Positions 35,374 to 44,052 of a stretch of DNA of 64,000 bases are shown in pieces (position 1 is the stretch's first letter; each line of letters begins with the position of its first letter). The DNA comes from Terrimonas_A sp040509495 (lineage in GTDB: Bacteria; Bacteroidota; Bacteroidia; Chitinophagales; Chitinophagaceae). Position numbers and translations under genes: made by a program. The notes beneath the pieces were generated by a model, which saw only the letters and a program-made list of their open reading frames with translations, was not told the DNA's origin and did no database searches. Where the stretch lies: the NCBI GenBank assembly GCA_040509495.1, contig JBEVKW010000406.1:62001-126000 (forward strand), in the 5' to 3' direction.

Positions 35374-36452
35374 TTCAACTCGATATTTAAGTTCACTTCA
35401 TATTGACCTTCTCCTGCTGTCACATTCAACTGATACGAACCTGCGTACAAAAGATCTAATCTCTTCCGCACATTCTCCAGGCCGATCCCTTTCTCTTTTT
35501 GCTCTGTGTTAGCGCCGGCTACCGTATTCCGCACCTGCAAATTCAACTCCTTATCCTGCACATAGATCACGATCAGAACTTCTGCCTGATAAAGACTTTC
35601 TCGCGCACCATGTTTGAATGCATTTTCGACAAAAGGTAACAAAAGCAGGGGTTCAATGGTCACCCAGCTAACATCCCCCTGCACATCAAAAACAATGGCA
35701 ACATTATTGCGATGCCGGATCTTCTCGATCTCCACGTAATTGGAAAGAAAATCAATTTCCTGCTTCAGTGACACTTTGTTTTCCCCTGATTGATATAAGA
35801 TATACCGCATCATCTCCGACAGCTTCAAAACCATCGGCCCTGTATCAGGCGATTGCTTGATCGCCAGCGCATAAATATTATTCAATGTATTAAAAAAGAA
35901 ATGAGGCTGAACCTGTGCCCTCAGGTAATTCAACTCCGCAAGCAGTTGCTGCTCCTTCAACTCTGTCACTAACTTCTCTTGCTTGAGCGATCTGACCATG
36001 TAAGCAAAAAATATGATCGGCAAACACCTCGATGAGAGCATGTAGGCATAGATGACCTTGAAGTTGTCTTCGCTCTTGTATTGCCTGGCCGCTAACTTCC
36101 TTAACTCTTCAGACAAAAATGGAAGATAAATGGCTGAATAGTTTGCGATGTAATGATTGTAATAATGGATCACCGGAACAAACAACAACAGACTGACAAA
36201 AACCCATAAAGGCCTTTTAGCCTTTACCAATGGCTTAACGCAAAACCAATAGTAAGCACCATACAGTATAAAATGAAAGGTGCCGAACGTGAGCCTGTAC
36301 TCCAGGGCACCCACAAAGCTGCGTTTGCTGTCTTCGTAAATGGTATATTCTACATCACTTAAAATAGCTATAAAGTAAGTGAACGAACACACCATGAGTA
36401 CCTCCATCCAGAAATACTTATCTCTCAGTTTTTCGCGCCAGTTGATAGACAT
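35370..36452 (-). CDS. LytS/YehU-type sensor histidine kinase
   Basis: A kinase of 360 residues from the preferred start at 36452 (MSINWREKLRDKYFW), or 368 from the in-frame ATG at 36476. The N-terminal half has four membrane segments, including FGTFHFILYGAYYWFCV and PLWVFVSLLLFVPVIHYY. The His_kinase domain has the phosphoacceptor His in QVQPHFFFNTLNNIYAL (H184 from 36452), and FVENAFKHGA is the N-box. The G-box is shown by GIGLENVRKRL. No extracellular sensor domain is present, so the stimulus is probably sensed in the membrane. It overlaps its regulator gene by 4 nt. Confidence 0.92.
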   Translation of the reverse strand: MSINWREKLRDKYFWMEVLMVCSFTYFIAILSDVEYTIYEDSKRSFVGALEYRLTFGTFHFILYGAYYWFCVKPLVKAKRPLWVFVSLLLFVPVIHYYNHYIANYSAIYLPFLSEELRKLAARQYKSEDNFKVIYAYMLSSRCLPIIFFAYMVRSLKQEKLVTELKEQQLLAELNYLRAQVQPHFFFNTLNNIYALAIKQSPDTGPMVLKLSEMMRYILYQSGENKVSLKQEIDFLSNYVEIEKIRHRNNVAIVFDVQGDVSWVTIEPLLLLPFVENAFKHGARESLYQAEVLIVIYVQDKELNLQVRNTVAGANTEQKEKGIGLENVRKRLDLLYAGSYQLNVTAGEGQYEVNLNIELK

Positions 36453-36587
36453 ACGGCAAATTAAATGAATAGCCATTCACTTGACCGTTCTGATTCGATT
36501 AAACCGGCTTTTTTTTCGATAAAACCGGCCCTGTCTAATTGTTCTTTGGATTGATCTAATGCCTCTTTTTAAACGGACTATCCTCTT

Positions 36588-36595
36588 TATGTTTG
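36588..36595 (+). promoter_or_regulatory. predicted -7 box (TATGTTTG) of the TlpA-like gene
   Basis: TATGTTTG matches the Bacteroidota -7 consensus and begins 22 nt before the ATG at 36610, which also supports that start over 36559. No good -33 TTTG is present. Confidence 0.4.
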
Positions 36596-36609
36596 AAAAA
36601 ATAACAGCC

Positions 36610-37767
36610 ATGTCAACAACAGCCAAACTCCTCCTTTTCATCTTCTGCCTGCTTGCAAATAGTACATTTGCCCAAACAGCAGAAGAGGTCTTTAAAAAGG
36701 TATCATCAACGCTTGAAAAACTGACGAAGATCCGGTATGATTCATATCGTGAGATCAACAATAAACGGGACGACTACTTCGCAAAGAATTCAGGTACCAG
36801 TTACTTCGAGTATGACCCCGCAAAAGAAGGGACACTTTCCCGGTTCCAGATGCAATCAGACAAAACTTCCCAGGTTTATAACGGAACAGAGTATTACATT
36901 CTTTTCAACAACGACAAAACGTATGAAGGAGGAAAGCGAAAAACATCGTCATTTAGCTCTCTATCCCTGATCTACAACTCCATCACAACATTGAAAGTCG
37001 CACTGCCATTGATCACAAGCGACTCCTCGATCCCGAAATCAGTAAAGGATACAGCAGTCGACGGCAAATCATTCAGGCTTTTAAAATTTGAATTATATAA
37101 AAAAGCCATCGAGTTCCCCGGAGGCTTTGTTTCATTCGATGCAGACGTAACACGCTACTACGAATTACTGGTTGATCCGGCTTCTAATCTACCTTATATG
37201 ATCATCGACCGCAACAGCATAATGAAAGATCAGTATCATACTAAAACCATTTTCACCAATATTGATACGAAACCGGTCGCGTCACTATCAAAGTTCTGGT
37301 TTATATCTGACTACAAGGGATACACTTTAAAGGTCGAAGAACGGCAGCAACCGATGATCGCCCGGGGAAGCAAAGTTCCCGACTGGAAGCTGGCGATGTT
37401 AAATGGGCAACAGGCAGATACTCTTCAATCGGCATCGCTGAAAGGAAAGAAAACAGTAATGGAATTCTGGATAAAAAATTGCGGATACTGCATGCTGGCC
37501 TTTCCTGAAATGAAAGAACTCCATAAAAAATTCGGGAGCAATACAAATATCGTTTCTATTAATTCGTATGAAGAGCGCGATGACGTCAATTTTTTCTATA
37601 ATCGCGAGAAGCCGCAATACAATATGGTTTACGGAGGAGAAAAGCTGGCTACGAAAGTTGGCATCTACAGTTATCCGGCCGTTATTATAACCGATGAAAC
37701 GGGAACCGTCATCTATACGAGCCGGGGATTTGATAAAAAGGAAATTGAAAAAGTGCTGGAGCAGTAA
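36610..37767 (+). CDS. TlpA-like thioredoxin-domain protein
   Basis: A 385-residue exported protein with a signal peptide ending near residue 22 (ANSTFAQ). An N-terminal domain of about 230 residues (VFKKVSSTLEKLTKIRYDSYREIN) resembles outer-membrane lipoprotein-sorting-like folds by its long strands but is not assigned. The C-terminal thioredoxin domain has WIKNCGYCMLAFPEM, with C291 and C294 in an unusual NCGYC context instead of WCxPC, and the cis-Pro loop YSYPAVIIT. An altered redox potential is possible. It is divergent from the LytS/LytTR pair. Confidence 0.85.
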   Translation: MSTTAKLLLFIFCLLANSTFAQTAEEVFKKVSSTLEKLTKIRYDSYREINNKRDDYFAKNSGTSYFEYDPAKEGTLSRFQMQSDKTSQVYNGTEYYILFNNDKTYEGGKRKTSSFSSLSLIYNSITTLKVALPLITSDSSIPKSVKDTAVDGKSFRLLKFELYKKAIEFPGGFVSFDADVTRYYELLVDPASNLPYMIIDRNSIMKDQYHTKTIFTNIDTKPVASLSKFWFISDYKGYTLKVEERQQPMIARGSKVPDWKLAMLNGQQADTLQSASLKGKKTVMEFWIKNCGYCMLAFPEMKELHKKFGSNTNIVSINSYEERDDVNFFYNREKPQYNMVYGGEKLATKVGIYSYPAVIITDETGTVIYTSRGFDKKEIEKVLEQ

Positions 37768-37808
37768 TGCCATTATAGTCGGGTCATACGACCGCTAATC
37801 GTGTTCCC

Positions 37809-37860
37809 TTCCGTCCTCTCCGCCTCCGCTAAAACTATACGGAAGGCAGAGAGGACGGAA
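37809..37860. terminator. bidirectional terminator hairpin
   Basis: TTCCGTCCTCTCCGCC (37809-37824) pairs with GGCAGAGAGGACGGAA (37845-37860) at 15 of 16 positions, followed by AATTTTAT. It lies between convergent genes ending at 37767 and 37927. Confidence 0.7.
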
Positions 37861-37926
37861 AATTTTATATACAGGCATGTGGATCGAACGCTCAGCATTG
37901 TTCAAAAAACGGAGTCATCCTGTTGC

Positions 37927-38838
37927 CTACAATTTATCCTGCGCCCGGAAAACCCAGGTTGGAGCATAATTGATCTTTTGACGAAGAAGCTGGTTTAATT
38001 GCGCGGCATGATGCTGAACATGTCTCATATTATAGAGAAGTATTTCCAGCAGTGCATAGTCCATATCGCCATACTTTTCCACCCACCTTGATCCAAGCGA
38101 TTTATCCGTAATCGTCCGTATTACAAGCTTGCACTTGTTGCGCAACTGATCTGCATAACCGAGCAGCTCCGTTTTGGAGTAGAGGCGGTCAGGTAACATA
38201 TCGCCGATAACACCTTCCGGAATCGCTCCAGGATCAGCAAAAGTAAATGGTAATGGCGAAGTGAATTTCCGTGAGGGATCAGACAGGTAATAGTCGAGCA
38301 TCAACAATGCATGGTAAGCATTGTAAAAAAAACGTGTATCCGGATTGTCTTTATCTTCCGGCCACAACGTGATCGCATTTTTCACCATATCAATGGACGC
38401 ACCGAACTGTGACCAGAGAAAGTCTTTAACATGATCTACGGTTGTATTTGCATACGTATGAATCCAGTCTTTGATCGTTGAAAGGAATGCAGCGTGTCCC
38501 GGCAGTTCATTCAGCGGCACTTCAGTATCGGCCACCTTATACTCGATATCAAATTGGGGGAGATACTCGCTGGGGGATTTCCCGGTTTCATTAACCTGCA
38601 GTAGGATCTTCTTTCTCTTTACATCCTTCCATACTGTAATCTGAAACTCTCTTTCAAACGCCAGACACATTTCTGCACCTATCTGTTCAAATGAATATTC
38701 ACGCGATCCGGCAACCTTTGTCATCATCGTTTTCACGTCAATCTTACCCGGATCATTACCCTGACTAACTTCCGTCTTTGACATCGGATCACCTTCTCCG
38801 GGAACAGGCTTCTCCCCTGATTTTTTACGCTGGTTCAT
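37927..38838 (-). CDS. DinB-like protein with extra N-terminal domain
   Basis: A 303-residue cytosolic protein from the start at 38838 (MNQRKKSGEKPVPG); an ATG at 38901 is also possible. The last 155 residues look DinB-like: TRFFYNAYHALLMLDYYLSD with a candidate His ligand, and YNMRHVQHHAAQLNQLLRQ near the C-terminus. The first 150 residues include FEREFQITVWKDVKRKKILLQVNETG, a small alpha/beta segment not seen in plain DinB proteins. The combined protein is about twice the usual length. No enzymatic role can be assigned. Confidence 0.75.
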   Translation of the reverse strand: MNQRKKSGEKPVPGEGDPMSKTEVSQGNDPGKIDVKTMMTKVAGSREYSFEQIGAEMCLAFEREFQITVWKDVKRKKILLQVNETGKSPSEYLPQFDIEYKVADTEVPLNELPGHAAFLSTIKDWIHTYANTTVDHVKDFLWSQFGASIDMVKNAITLWPEDKDNPDTRFFYNAYHALLMLDYYLSDPSRKFTSPLPFTFADPGAIPEGVIGDMLPDRLYSKTELLGYADQLRNKCKLVIRTITDKSLGSRWVEKYGDMDYALLEILLYNMRHVQHHAAQLNQLLRQKINYAPTWVFRAQDKL

Positions 38839-39034
38839 AAAAGAATAATTAACAATACAGGCGATGACGCCCGGAATTTTTGCAACAATCCACATAAACA
38901 AATGAAGATAACGCGTTCTATTTACGCATCTACACTCCCATTACGGGTACTCATACACTGATTTTCCGGCATCATCTGGTTTCCAAAATCCCATTCCTGA
39001 TTTTTGGTATCTTAGTTCTACTGAATTTACTTAA

Positions 39035-39433
39035 ATGAACAAAGACATCAAAAAATATAATGACGAGCAGGAACCCGATGATGCAGCAATATGCAATGCC
39101 CTGGCAAAGGAAATAGATAAGCATTTACCGGAAGCTGAAAGTAAGATCTGGCATCGTCATCCGGTTTGGTTCCTGGAGGGAAATCCCGTAGCGGGTTACA
39201 GCAAATTGAAGGGAAGTGTTCGTTTACTATTCTGGAGCGGACAATCTTTTGATGAACCGGGCTTAAAACAGGAAGGAACTTTCAAAGCAGCAGAAGCAAG
39301 ATATACCTCGAAGAAAGAGATCGATAAGGAAGACCTTGCCCGTTGGCTGCAGAAAGCAAAAACAATTCAATGGGATTATAAAAATATTGTCAAAAGGAAA
39401 GGCAGGCTGGAAAAACTCGTATGGCCTGAATAA
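39035..39433 (+). CDS. DUF1801-family protein
   Basis: A 132-residue cytosolic protein. The motifs KIWHRHPVWFLEGNPVAGYSKLKGSVRLLFWSGQSF and ARYTSKKEIDKEDLARWLQKA belong to the DUF1801/YdhG family of unknown function. Length is typical. A TATCTTAG sequence at 39008-39015 lies 27 nt before the ATG and resembles a weak -7 box. The gene is monocistronic, and the following AAA gene is on the opposite strand. Confidence 0.85.
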   Translation: MNKDIKKYNDEQEPDDAAICNALAKEIDKHLPEAESKIWHRHPVWFLEGNPVAGYSKLKGSVRLLFWSGQSFDEPGLKQEGTFKAAEARYTSKKEIDKEDLARWLQKAKTIQWDYKNIVKRKGRLEKLVWPE

Positions 39434-39517
39434 CGGCGCAAGCCGTCGGATATCGCCAGGCAAGATAAACGTATGACCTTGTCTTGCGAGAAGAGTTAAC
39501 CCCACCGGGAACGGTAG

Positions 39518-40066
39518 CTAGCTTTGCTCAAGGTTGACCACAAATCGCAACCGTCTTAAAAAAGCGGTATCGATATTGGCTCTGCTTCTCGTGTTCACGA
39601 CAACAATCCCTCCGAACTCCTCCAACTTTTTTAAGAAGGCATTGATCTCAATATTTGCATACCGGTCATGAGCATCTTTCACTGCTGTTCTTTTCCCAAA
39701 TAATGCATCTGCTTCATCAAAATACACTACGGCCTTACTGGGATCCGCCGCGCTGAATAATTTTCCCAGGTTCTTTTCCACTTCAGCTACATGACCGGAA
39801 ATAATTCCGGAGAGATCCACCCGCAGCAGATTTAACCCGGCTTCCTTTGCGATCGATTCGGCAGCAAATAATGAACGCTGCTGGTCTTTTCCCTCCAGTA
39901 ATATCAGGTTCTCCTTTGTGTTGAATGCGGCATTTTTGTTTTGACGCAGTTGCTCTAATACCGGTAGCAATTGTTCTTTGCTTAACTTCTTTTCTGGAAG
40001 ATCATTCGGATCGGAATTTTCCATCCTGATCTTTTTACCGGGCGCGGCTTTACGTATTGACTTCAT
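39518..40066 (-). CDS. truncated AAA ATPase lacking a Walker A motif
   Basis: A 182-residue protein (168 if the ATG at 40024 is used). It aligns by eye with the AAA module of larger ATPases: Walker B VVYFDEADALFGKR, then KDAHDRYANIEINAFLKKLEEF and the arginine-finger region FLRRLRFVVNL. Where GPPGTGKT is expected it has LLEGKDQQRSLF, with no P-loop Gly/Lys/Thr, so ATP binding should be lost or much weakened. The N-terminal half of the longer relatives is missing. It could be a regulator derived from the ATPases linked to phage-tail-like particles. No tail genes are nearby. Confidence 0.75.
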   Translation of the reverse strand: MKSIRKAAPGKKIRMENSDPNDLPEKKLSKEQLLPVLEQLRQNKNAAFNTKENLILLEGKDQQRSLFAAESIAKEAGLNLLRVDLSGIISGHVAEVEKNLGKLFSAADPSKAVVYFDEADALFGKRTAVKDAHDRYANIEINAFLKKLEEFGGIVVVNTRSRANIDTAFLRRLRFVVNLEQS

Positions 40067-40272
40067 ACGGCGATCTTTTCCTGAAAATACAAAAAGCCCG
40101 AATCAATCTTTCTGGTCGGACGATAAAATGTGAAACAGCCAAGGCGGTAACACATGGCGTTGCGCCAGGGGCGACCGTATTTGATAAGAATGATTTTTCG
40201 CCGCCTGGGCGAAGACTAAAAATCCGGAAATGGTTGTTACACCGATCTTCCGGACTTACGCTGCGGTTTCTC

Positions 40273-41055
40273 TCACTTTCTTAACGCCAGTTGGATCGCC
40301 TTCTCTACAGGAAAAAGCATTCCTTTTTGCTCATCAATATTTAATTCATTTTTCAATAACAGCGGCGGCTGCGCCATAAATTTTGGCTGTTCGCCATAAT
40401 GCGCCTGTGCCGCGTGAACAATAAACGGATGGCACAGGTAGACCGTTCCAGCTTTCCCGACAGCGAACGTTTTCTTATGCCCTGAAAGCGCATCGAGTTG
40501 TTGTGCGAGTTCTAAAAATGAAAGTCCATCCGGACCTTTATCGGCGAGCAGTCTTGCAACATCAAAATGCGAACCCTCATAGATAACGGTCGGCGCATCC
40601 TGTTCAGCCACGTCAGTGTAAAGAACAAGCATCAGCAATGCCCTGCCTTTTGAGTGCAGATTGATACGCCATTCAAAATAGTTGGATAAGTCGGTCCCGG
40701 GAAATCCCGCATCAACATGCTTCCCGGTATCTGGTGGCATTTTAGCCGATGGAAATCTGACCGGGAATGTACCTACCGAACGGCAGGGAAGCCATTTGCC
40801 TTTTCCCACTAACTCATCAAACATCTGATGTAAATAGTCTCCATTTACTGATCGAACAAACGGGTCACTGTTATACATACCTAAACGGATCACGGGTTCA
40901 GTCCATGTTCCAGCATCATTACGATCAAAAGGTATGTCTGCCCATAAAATATCCAATACAGCATTTGCATCTTCCGCGGAAAATGCATTTTCTATTTTCA
41001 AAAATCCTTTCCGGATAAAATCATCTTTCTGTTGATCGCTTAATATTCCACTCAT
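40273..41055 (-). CDS. phytanoyl-CoA dioxygenase (PhyH)-like protein
   Basis: A 260-residue Fe(II)/2-oxoglutarate-dependent oxygenase-like protein; the start at 41055 (MSGILSDQQKDDFIRKGF) matches the family opening, with a possible ATG at 41118. The iron-binding HxD is in GKHVDAGFP. Downstream SHFDVARLLA and TVYLCHPFIVHAAQAH carry the distal His of the facial triad. The opening DDFIRKGFLKIENAFS is characteristic of PhyH proteins. The substrate is unknown. The repeat element at 41224-41437 lies upstream of it. Confidence 0.87.
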   Translation of the reverse strand: MSGILSDQQKDDFIRKGFLKIENAFSAEDANAVLDILWADIPFDRNDAGTWTEPVIRLGMYNSDPFVRSVNGDYLHQMFDELVGKGKWLPCRSVGTFPVRFPSAKMPPDTGKHVDAGFPGTDLSNYFEWRINLHSKGRALLMLVLYTDVAEQDAPTVIYEGSHFDVARLLADKGPDGLSFLELAQQLDALSGHKKTFAVGKAGTVYLCHPFIVHAAQAHYGEQPKFMAQPPLLLKNELNIDEQKGMLFPVEKAIQLALRK

Positions 41056-41223
41056 AAAAACTGTTTTGCGCAGAAAATCAATATCTGCCTGTGGTAAAGA
41101 ATAGACATGAGAAGTCACGCCGTAATGGCGTTAGCGCAATTGCGTGAAGGAGAATATTAAAGCATTGGAGTCATCTGCATGGCACAAAAATAGTTAAATC
41201 TGCTGAGTACATTCATGTCATGT

Positions 41224-41437
41224 CATGGCCGATGGCCGATGGCCGATGACCGATGGCCGATGACCGATGGCCGATGGCCGATGGCCGATGACCGATGGCC
41301 GATGGCCGATGGCAGAAATACAAATACCTATCAGTGGTAATAACTTATACCCGTAAGCAGCAATCGCTTCAATCTAAATGCGGCACTCGGCCAACGGCCA
41401 TCGGTCATCGGCCATCGGCCCTCGGCCATCGGTCATC
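41224..41437. repeat. heptamer-array inverted element, copy B
   Basis: Left arm 41224-41314: thirteen 7-bp units, mainly GATGGCC and GATGACC (first CATGGCC, last GATGGCA). Core 41315-41388: 74 nt. Right arm 41389-41437: seven inverted units (GGCCAAC, GGCCATC, GGTCATC, GGCCATC, GGCCCTC, GGCCATC, GGTCATC). The core aligns end to end without gaps with copy A at 10971-11044 (about 58 of 74 identical). It lies upstream of the PhyH-like gene and provides the last bases and stop codon of the esterase gene that ends at 41433. No ORF of its own is credible. Confidence 0.88.
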
Positions 41438-42917
41438 TGAAGGAGCGTATCAAAATCTCCATTTCTTCGTTTATTTCCCGGATCAGAGAATCACTTCGCA
41501 AATTAAAGTGTGTGCCGCCTTTGATTATCCGGGGATAGATCGACAGGCCGAACGCTTTTGTTTTCCGGTCGAACGCTTCAACTGCATCATTCAACAAAAA
41601 ATTATCTGCGTCGCCTGCATATATCTTAACAGGCCCGATCATCTTTTTTTTCAAGTCGTCTGCATGCTTTTGTACATACAGGGCAAGGTCATAAGGCTTC
41701 CAGCTTTGTGCTACACGGAAGTTAATTTTACCATTCCGGTCATAAAGTTGAGCGGGCTTTCCGTATTTGTCCGGCAATCCAAACTCGGCCTCAAAAGATT
41801 GTTGCTGCCCTCCCTCTCCATCAAAAGATTCTTTGATAGCTCCCTCACGGATGGTTGAAAGGAATTTTCCTTCCGTTAAATAAATTCCCCGTTCTTTTCC
41901 CTTCTCATCAATAAAGGCATTCTTATCGTTATAGATATTGATACCGGTGAAGTTTGAAAAGTCTATTGGGTCAGGAGCTGTGATCCACGCACCACCGATC
42001 TTTGCAGGAAAATGAAGGGCGATCCACAACGCGCCATAACCCCCGCTGCTTTGCCCCTGGATAAATGTCAATCGAGGATCAGCACTCACGCGATAGGTGC
42101 GTTGAATATACGGCATCAGTTCTTCGATCAGCGCCGTTCCCCACGGACCATTCACTCTTGAGTCTACATATGCATGCAAACCGTATGGAGTTTGATTTTC
42201 GGGATTGAGAAATACGAAGATCTTTTCACTTCCCATACCCGCCCCATACAATTTACGGGAGCGCGCTACGGCCGCCTGGTGATGGTTTCCTCCCCATCCG
42301 GGAATAACATATACTACAGGGAACTCCCGCTTCGGATCAGTGAAATAAGACGGAGGAAGAAAAACACCTGCTTTATGAAATACATCCATTTTTCTGAAGG
42401 CAGATAGCTTTGTTGAAAGCAATACAACCTCCTTCGTGGAATCTGTAACCTGAAATGGCCTCTCCTGGAAAACATTGCTCAGGATCAGCATTCCCTTCAC
42501 CAAAGAGTCTGACACCTGCATGATCATTTCCTTCCTGGTATATAGATTGCCGGGCGCAGCATTACCTCTTTCACGGGTATTGGTGTCCAGTATGGCGATC
42601 ATCTTATAGTAGCCGGGCTTTACATCCGCCATGTTCAGGTATTGGGCATGAGCTTTATTGTCAAAGAACTTTCGCTCACCGGCTTTCCAGTCTTTAACGT
42701 TAATGGAAAAGGCCGGTTCGTTAAGGGAATGCTCGCCACCAAAGCCACGGGATGTATCCTTTTGCGTATATAACCTCAGCACACCTGTATAAGGGCCTTT
42801 AAGAGAAGAGTCCAGCGTCACAGACAGATCATAGCTTCTGCCTTTTGCATTCACTGTTGCCTTCTGTGCAGACGCGTTCATTGTGATCAGCACGAGCAAC
42901 AACACGATCATTTTCAT
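41433..42917 (-). CDS. secreted esterase of the alpha/beta hydrolase fold
   Basis: A 494-residue secreted protein with a signal peptide through about residue 18 (MNASAQ). An N-terminal beta domain (about 20-165) resembles the accessory domain of enterochelin-esterase-like proteins. The hydrolase core has FPVVYVIPGWGGNHH and the nucleophile elbow GQSSGGYG, with the catalytic Ser at 290. The C-terminal KIYAGDADNFLLND and KGGTHFNLR supply likely Asp and His. The last codon and the TGA lie in the terminal heptamer of repeat copy B, so its C-terminus may have been set by the element. Confidence 0.87.
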   Translation of the reverse strand: MKMIVLLLVLITMNASAQKATVNAKGRSYDLSVTLDSSLKGPYTGVLRLYTQKDTSRGFGGEHSLNEPAFSINVKDWKAGERKFFDNKAHAQYLNMADVKPGYYKMIAILDTNTRERGNAAPGNLYTRKEMIMQVSDSLVKGMLILSNVFQERPFQVTDSTKEVVLLSTKLSAFRKMDVFHKAGVFLPPSYFTDPKREFPVVYVIPGWGGNHHQAAVARSRKLYGAGMGSEKIFVFLNPENQTPYGLHAYVDSRVNGPWGTALIEELMPYIQRTYRVSADPRLTFIQGQSSGGYGALWIALHFPAKIGGAWITAPDPIDFSNFTGINIYNDKNAFIDEKGKERGIYLTEGKFLSTIREGAIKESFDGEGGQQQSFEAEFGLPDKYGKPAQLYDRNGKINFRVAQSWKPYDLALYVQKHADDLKKKMIGPVKIYAGDADNFLLNDAVEAFDRKTKAFGLSIYPRIIKGGTHFNLRSDSLIREINEEMEILIRSFR

Positions 42918-43040
42918 ACTGCATATTTGTACAATTCTATGAAAACGTACCTTCTTTTACAGGCAAACTGGCCGATCCGTCAATTTTCTGTAATGAAACC
43001 GCCATTCCGGATGATCAATTTCGGCGCTGCAGGAAAACGA

Positions 43041-43481
43041 TCACAAGGCCTGGCGATCACGCTGTATACTCCACCGGTAGTAAGGAATGTTGGCGAGCAG
43101 CCAGGATGCGGCACTGCAAACAAAAACGGAGTAACTGAATGGAGCTCTGTATCCGGCAAAAAGTAACATACTTACCGCAAAGGCAAGTGTCAACAGGGCA
43201 CTGCCCAGGGCCGCGAGCCGGGTCTTAAATCCGATGATCAGGGCGATGCCGAACACTAACTCCAACACCGTTGCAACAGCCCCGACGATCTGGGCGGCTG
43301 ACAGATCCAGGTAAGGCATTAACGTATGCGTATAGGCCGTGAAATTATTCCAGTTACCCCATGCGTTGCCGTTTTCACCCTGAAGGCCCAGCCAGCCCAG
43401 CCGATCCATTACGGGAAAGATGAATCCAAGGCCTAACGCAAGCCGTAAGAGCATCTGTGGTATATCAAAAATGCTTTTCAT
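43041..43481 (-). CDS. DoxX-family membrane protein
   Basis: A 146-residue protein with four predicted helices: IPQMLLRLALGLGFIFPVMDRLGW, AAQIVGAVATVLELVFGIALIIGF, LAALGSALLTLAFAVSMLLFAGY and YSVFVCSAASWLLANI. The first-helix pattern LRLALGLGFIxP followed by LELVFGIALIIG is the DoxX/SURF4 signature. It may take part in redox or detoxification complexes; no partner gene is adjacent. It is monocistronic. Confidence 0.87.
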   Translation of the reverse strand: MKSIFDIPQMLLRLALGLGFIFPVMDRLGWLGLQGENGNAWGNWNNFTAYTHTLMPYLDLSAAQIVGAVATVLELVFGIALIIGFKTRLAALGSALLTLAFAVSMLLFAGYRAPFSYSVFVCSAASWLLANIPYYRWSIQRDRQAL

Positions 43482-43618
43482 TTACTGAATTATGAAGATC
43501 ATACGCGGAAGGTCGAATCATTCGTCAACACATCATCGCAGTTCGCTATCCTTTATCCGCAGTACCGATGACATTTATCAACGAACTCATTCCTGTGTTT
43601 ATCCCGCATGATAACTGA

Positions 43619-43652
43619 ATAAAAAATGGTTGCTTCTGCCCGAAGCAACCAT
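43619..43652 (-). terminator. intrinsic terminator of the YCII gene
   Basis: On the minus strand ATGGTTGCTTC (43652-43642) and GAAGCAACCAT (43636-43626) form a perfect 11-bp stem with a 5-nt loop, followed by TTTTTT (43625-43620). It is 8 nt past the stop of the gene ending at 43660. Confidence 0.88.
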
Positions 43653-43659
43653 TAACCGG

Positions 43660-44016
43660 TCAGGCGGCGGGAACAGCCAGCCTCACTTCTACGATCGCTC
43701 CGTATTGAATGATCGGGCAGCCTTTTGCCAGTTCAACCGCTTCGTCATAGTCATTTGCACGGATAAGGAACAACCCACCGATCGATAATTTATCTTCCGC
43801 AAACGGTCCGGAACTGATATGGTTTTTGGTTTTACCGTGAGTAATGACCCTGCCGTCAGCATCCCAGCGTTTGGGGGGTGCCACCAGCCTTTCTTTCGCA
43901 GCTATACTTCCGATCCAGTCTTTATAAGGCTGCATGGCTGATTGCATTTGCGCTGCGGTCGGAACGGGATTTTTACTTGTGAGATCCCTGTGGATCACTA
44001 AAAGAAATTCTTGCAT
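43660..44016 (-). CDS. YCII-related domain protein
   Basis: A 118-residue cytosolic protein of the YCII/dimeric alpha-beta barrel family: MQEFLLVIHRDLT, MQPYKDWIGSIAAKERL, SSGPFAEDKLSIGGLFLIRANDYDEAVELAKGCPI, with the conserved GPFxExKExxGG-type segment. Family members are often encoded next to ECF41-type sigma factors, but none is here. The function is probably a small enzyme or ligand binder. It is followed by a strong terminator. Confidence 0.9.
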   Translation of the reverse strand: MQEFLLVIHRDLTSKNPVPTAAQMQSAMQPYKDWIGSIAAKERLVAPPKRWDADGRVITHGKTKNHISSGPFAEDKLSIGGLFLIRANDYDEAVELAKGCPIIQYGAIVEVRLAVPAA

Positions 44017-44052
44017 GTCAATTTGATTTTAAGTTTTAAGAAAATGTTGAGA

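Noticed and set aside
37809..37860. Inverted repeat as a small RNA gene or mobile element end
   Set aside because: Its place between two convergent genes and its stem size fit a bidirectional terminator better.
41295..41858. Plus-strand ORF of 187 codons starting in repeat copy B
   Set aside because: Its first third is translated repeat (GHRPSALGHRSS) and the rest is antisense to the esterase gene, which has clear motifs.
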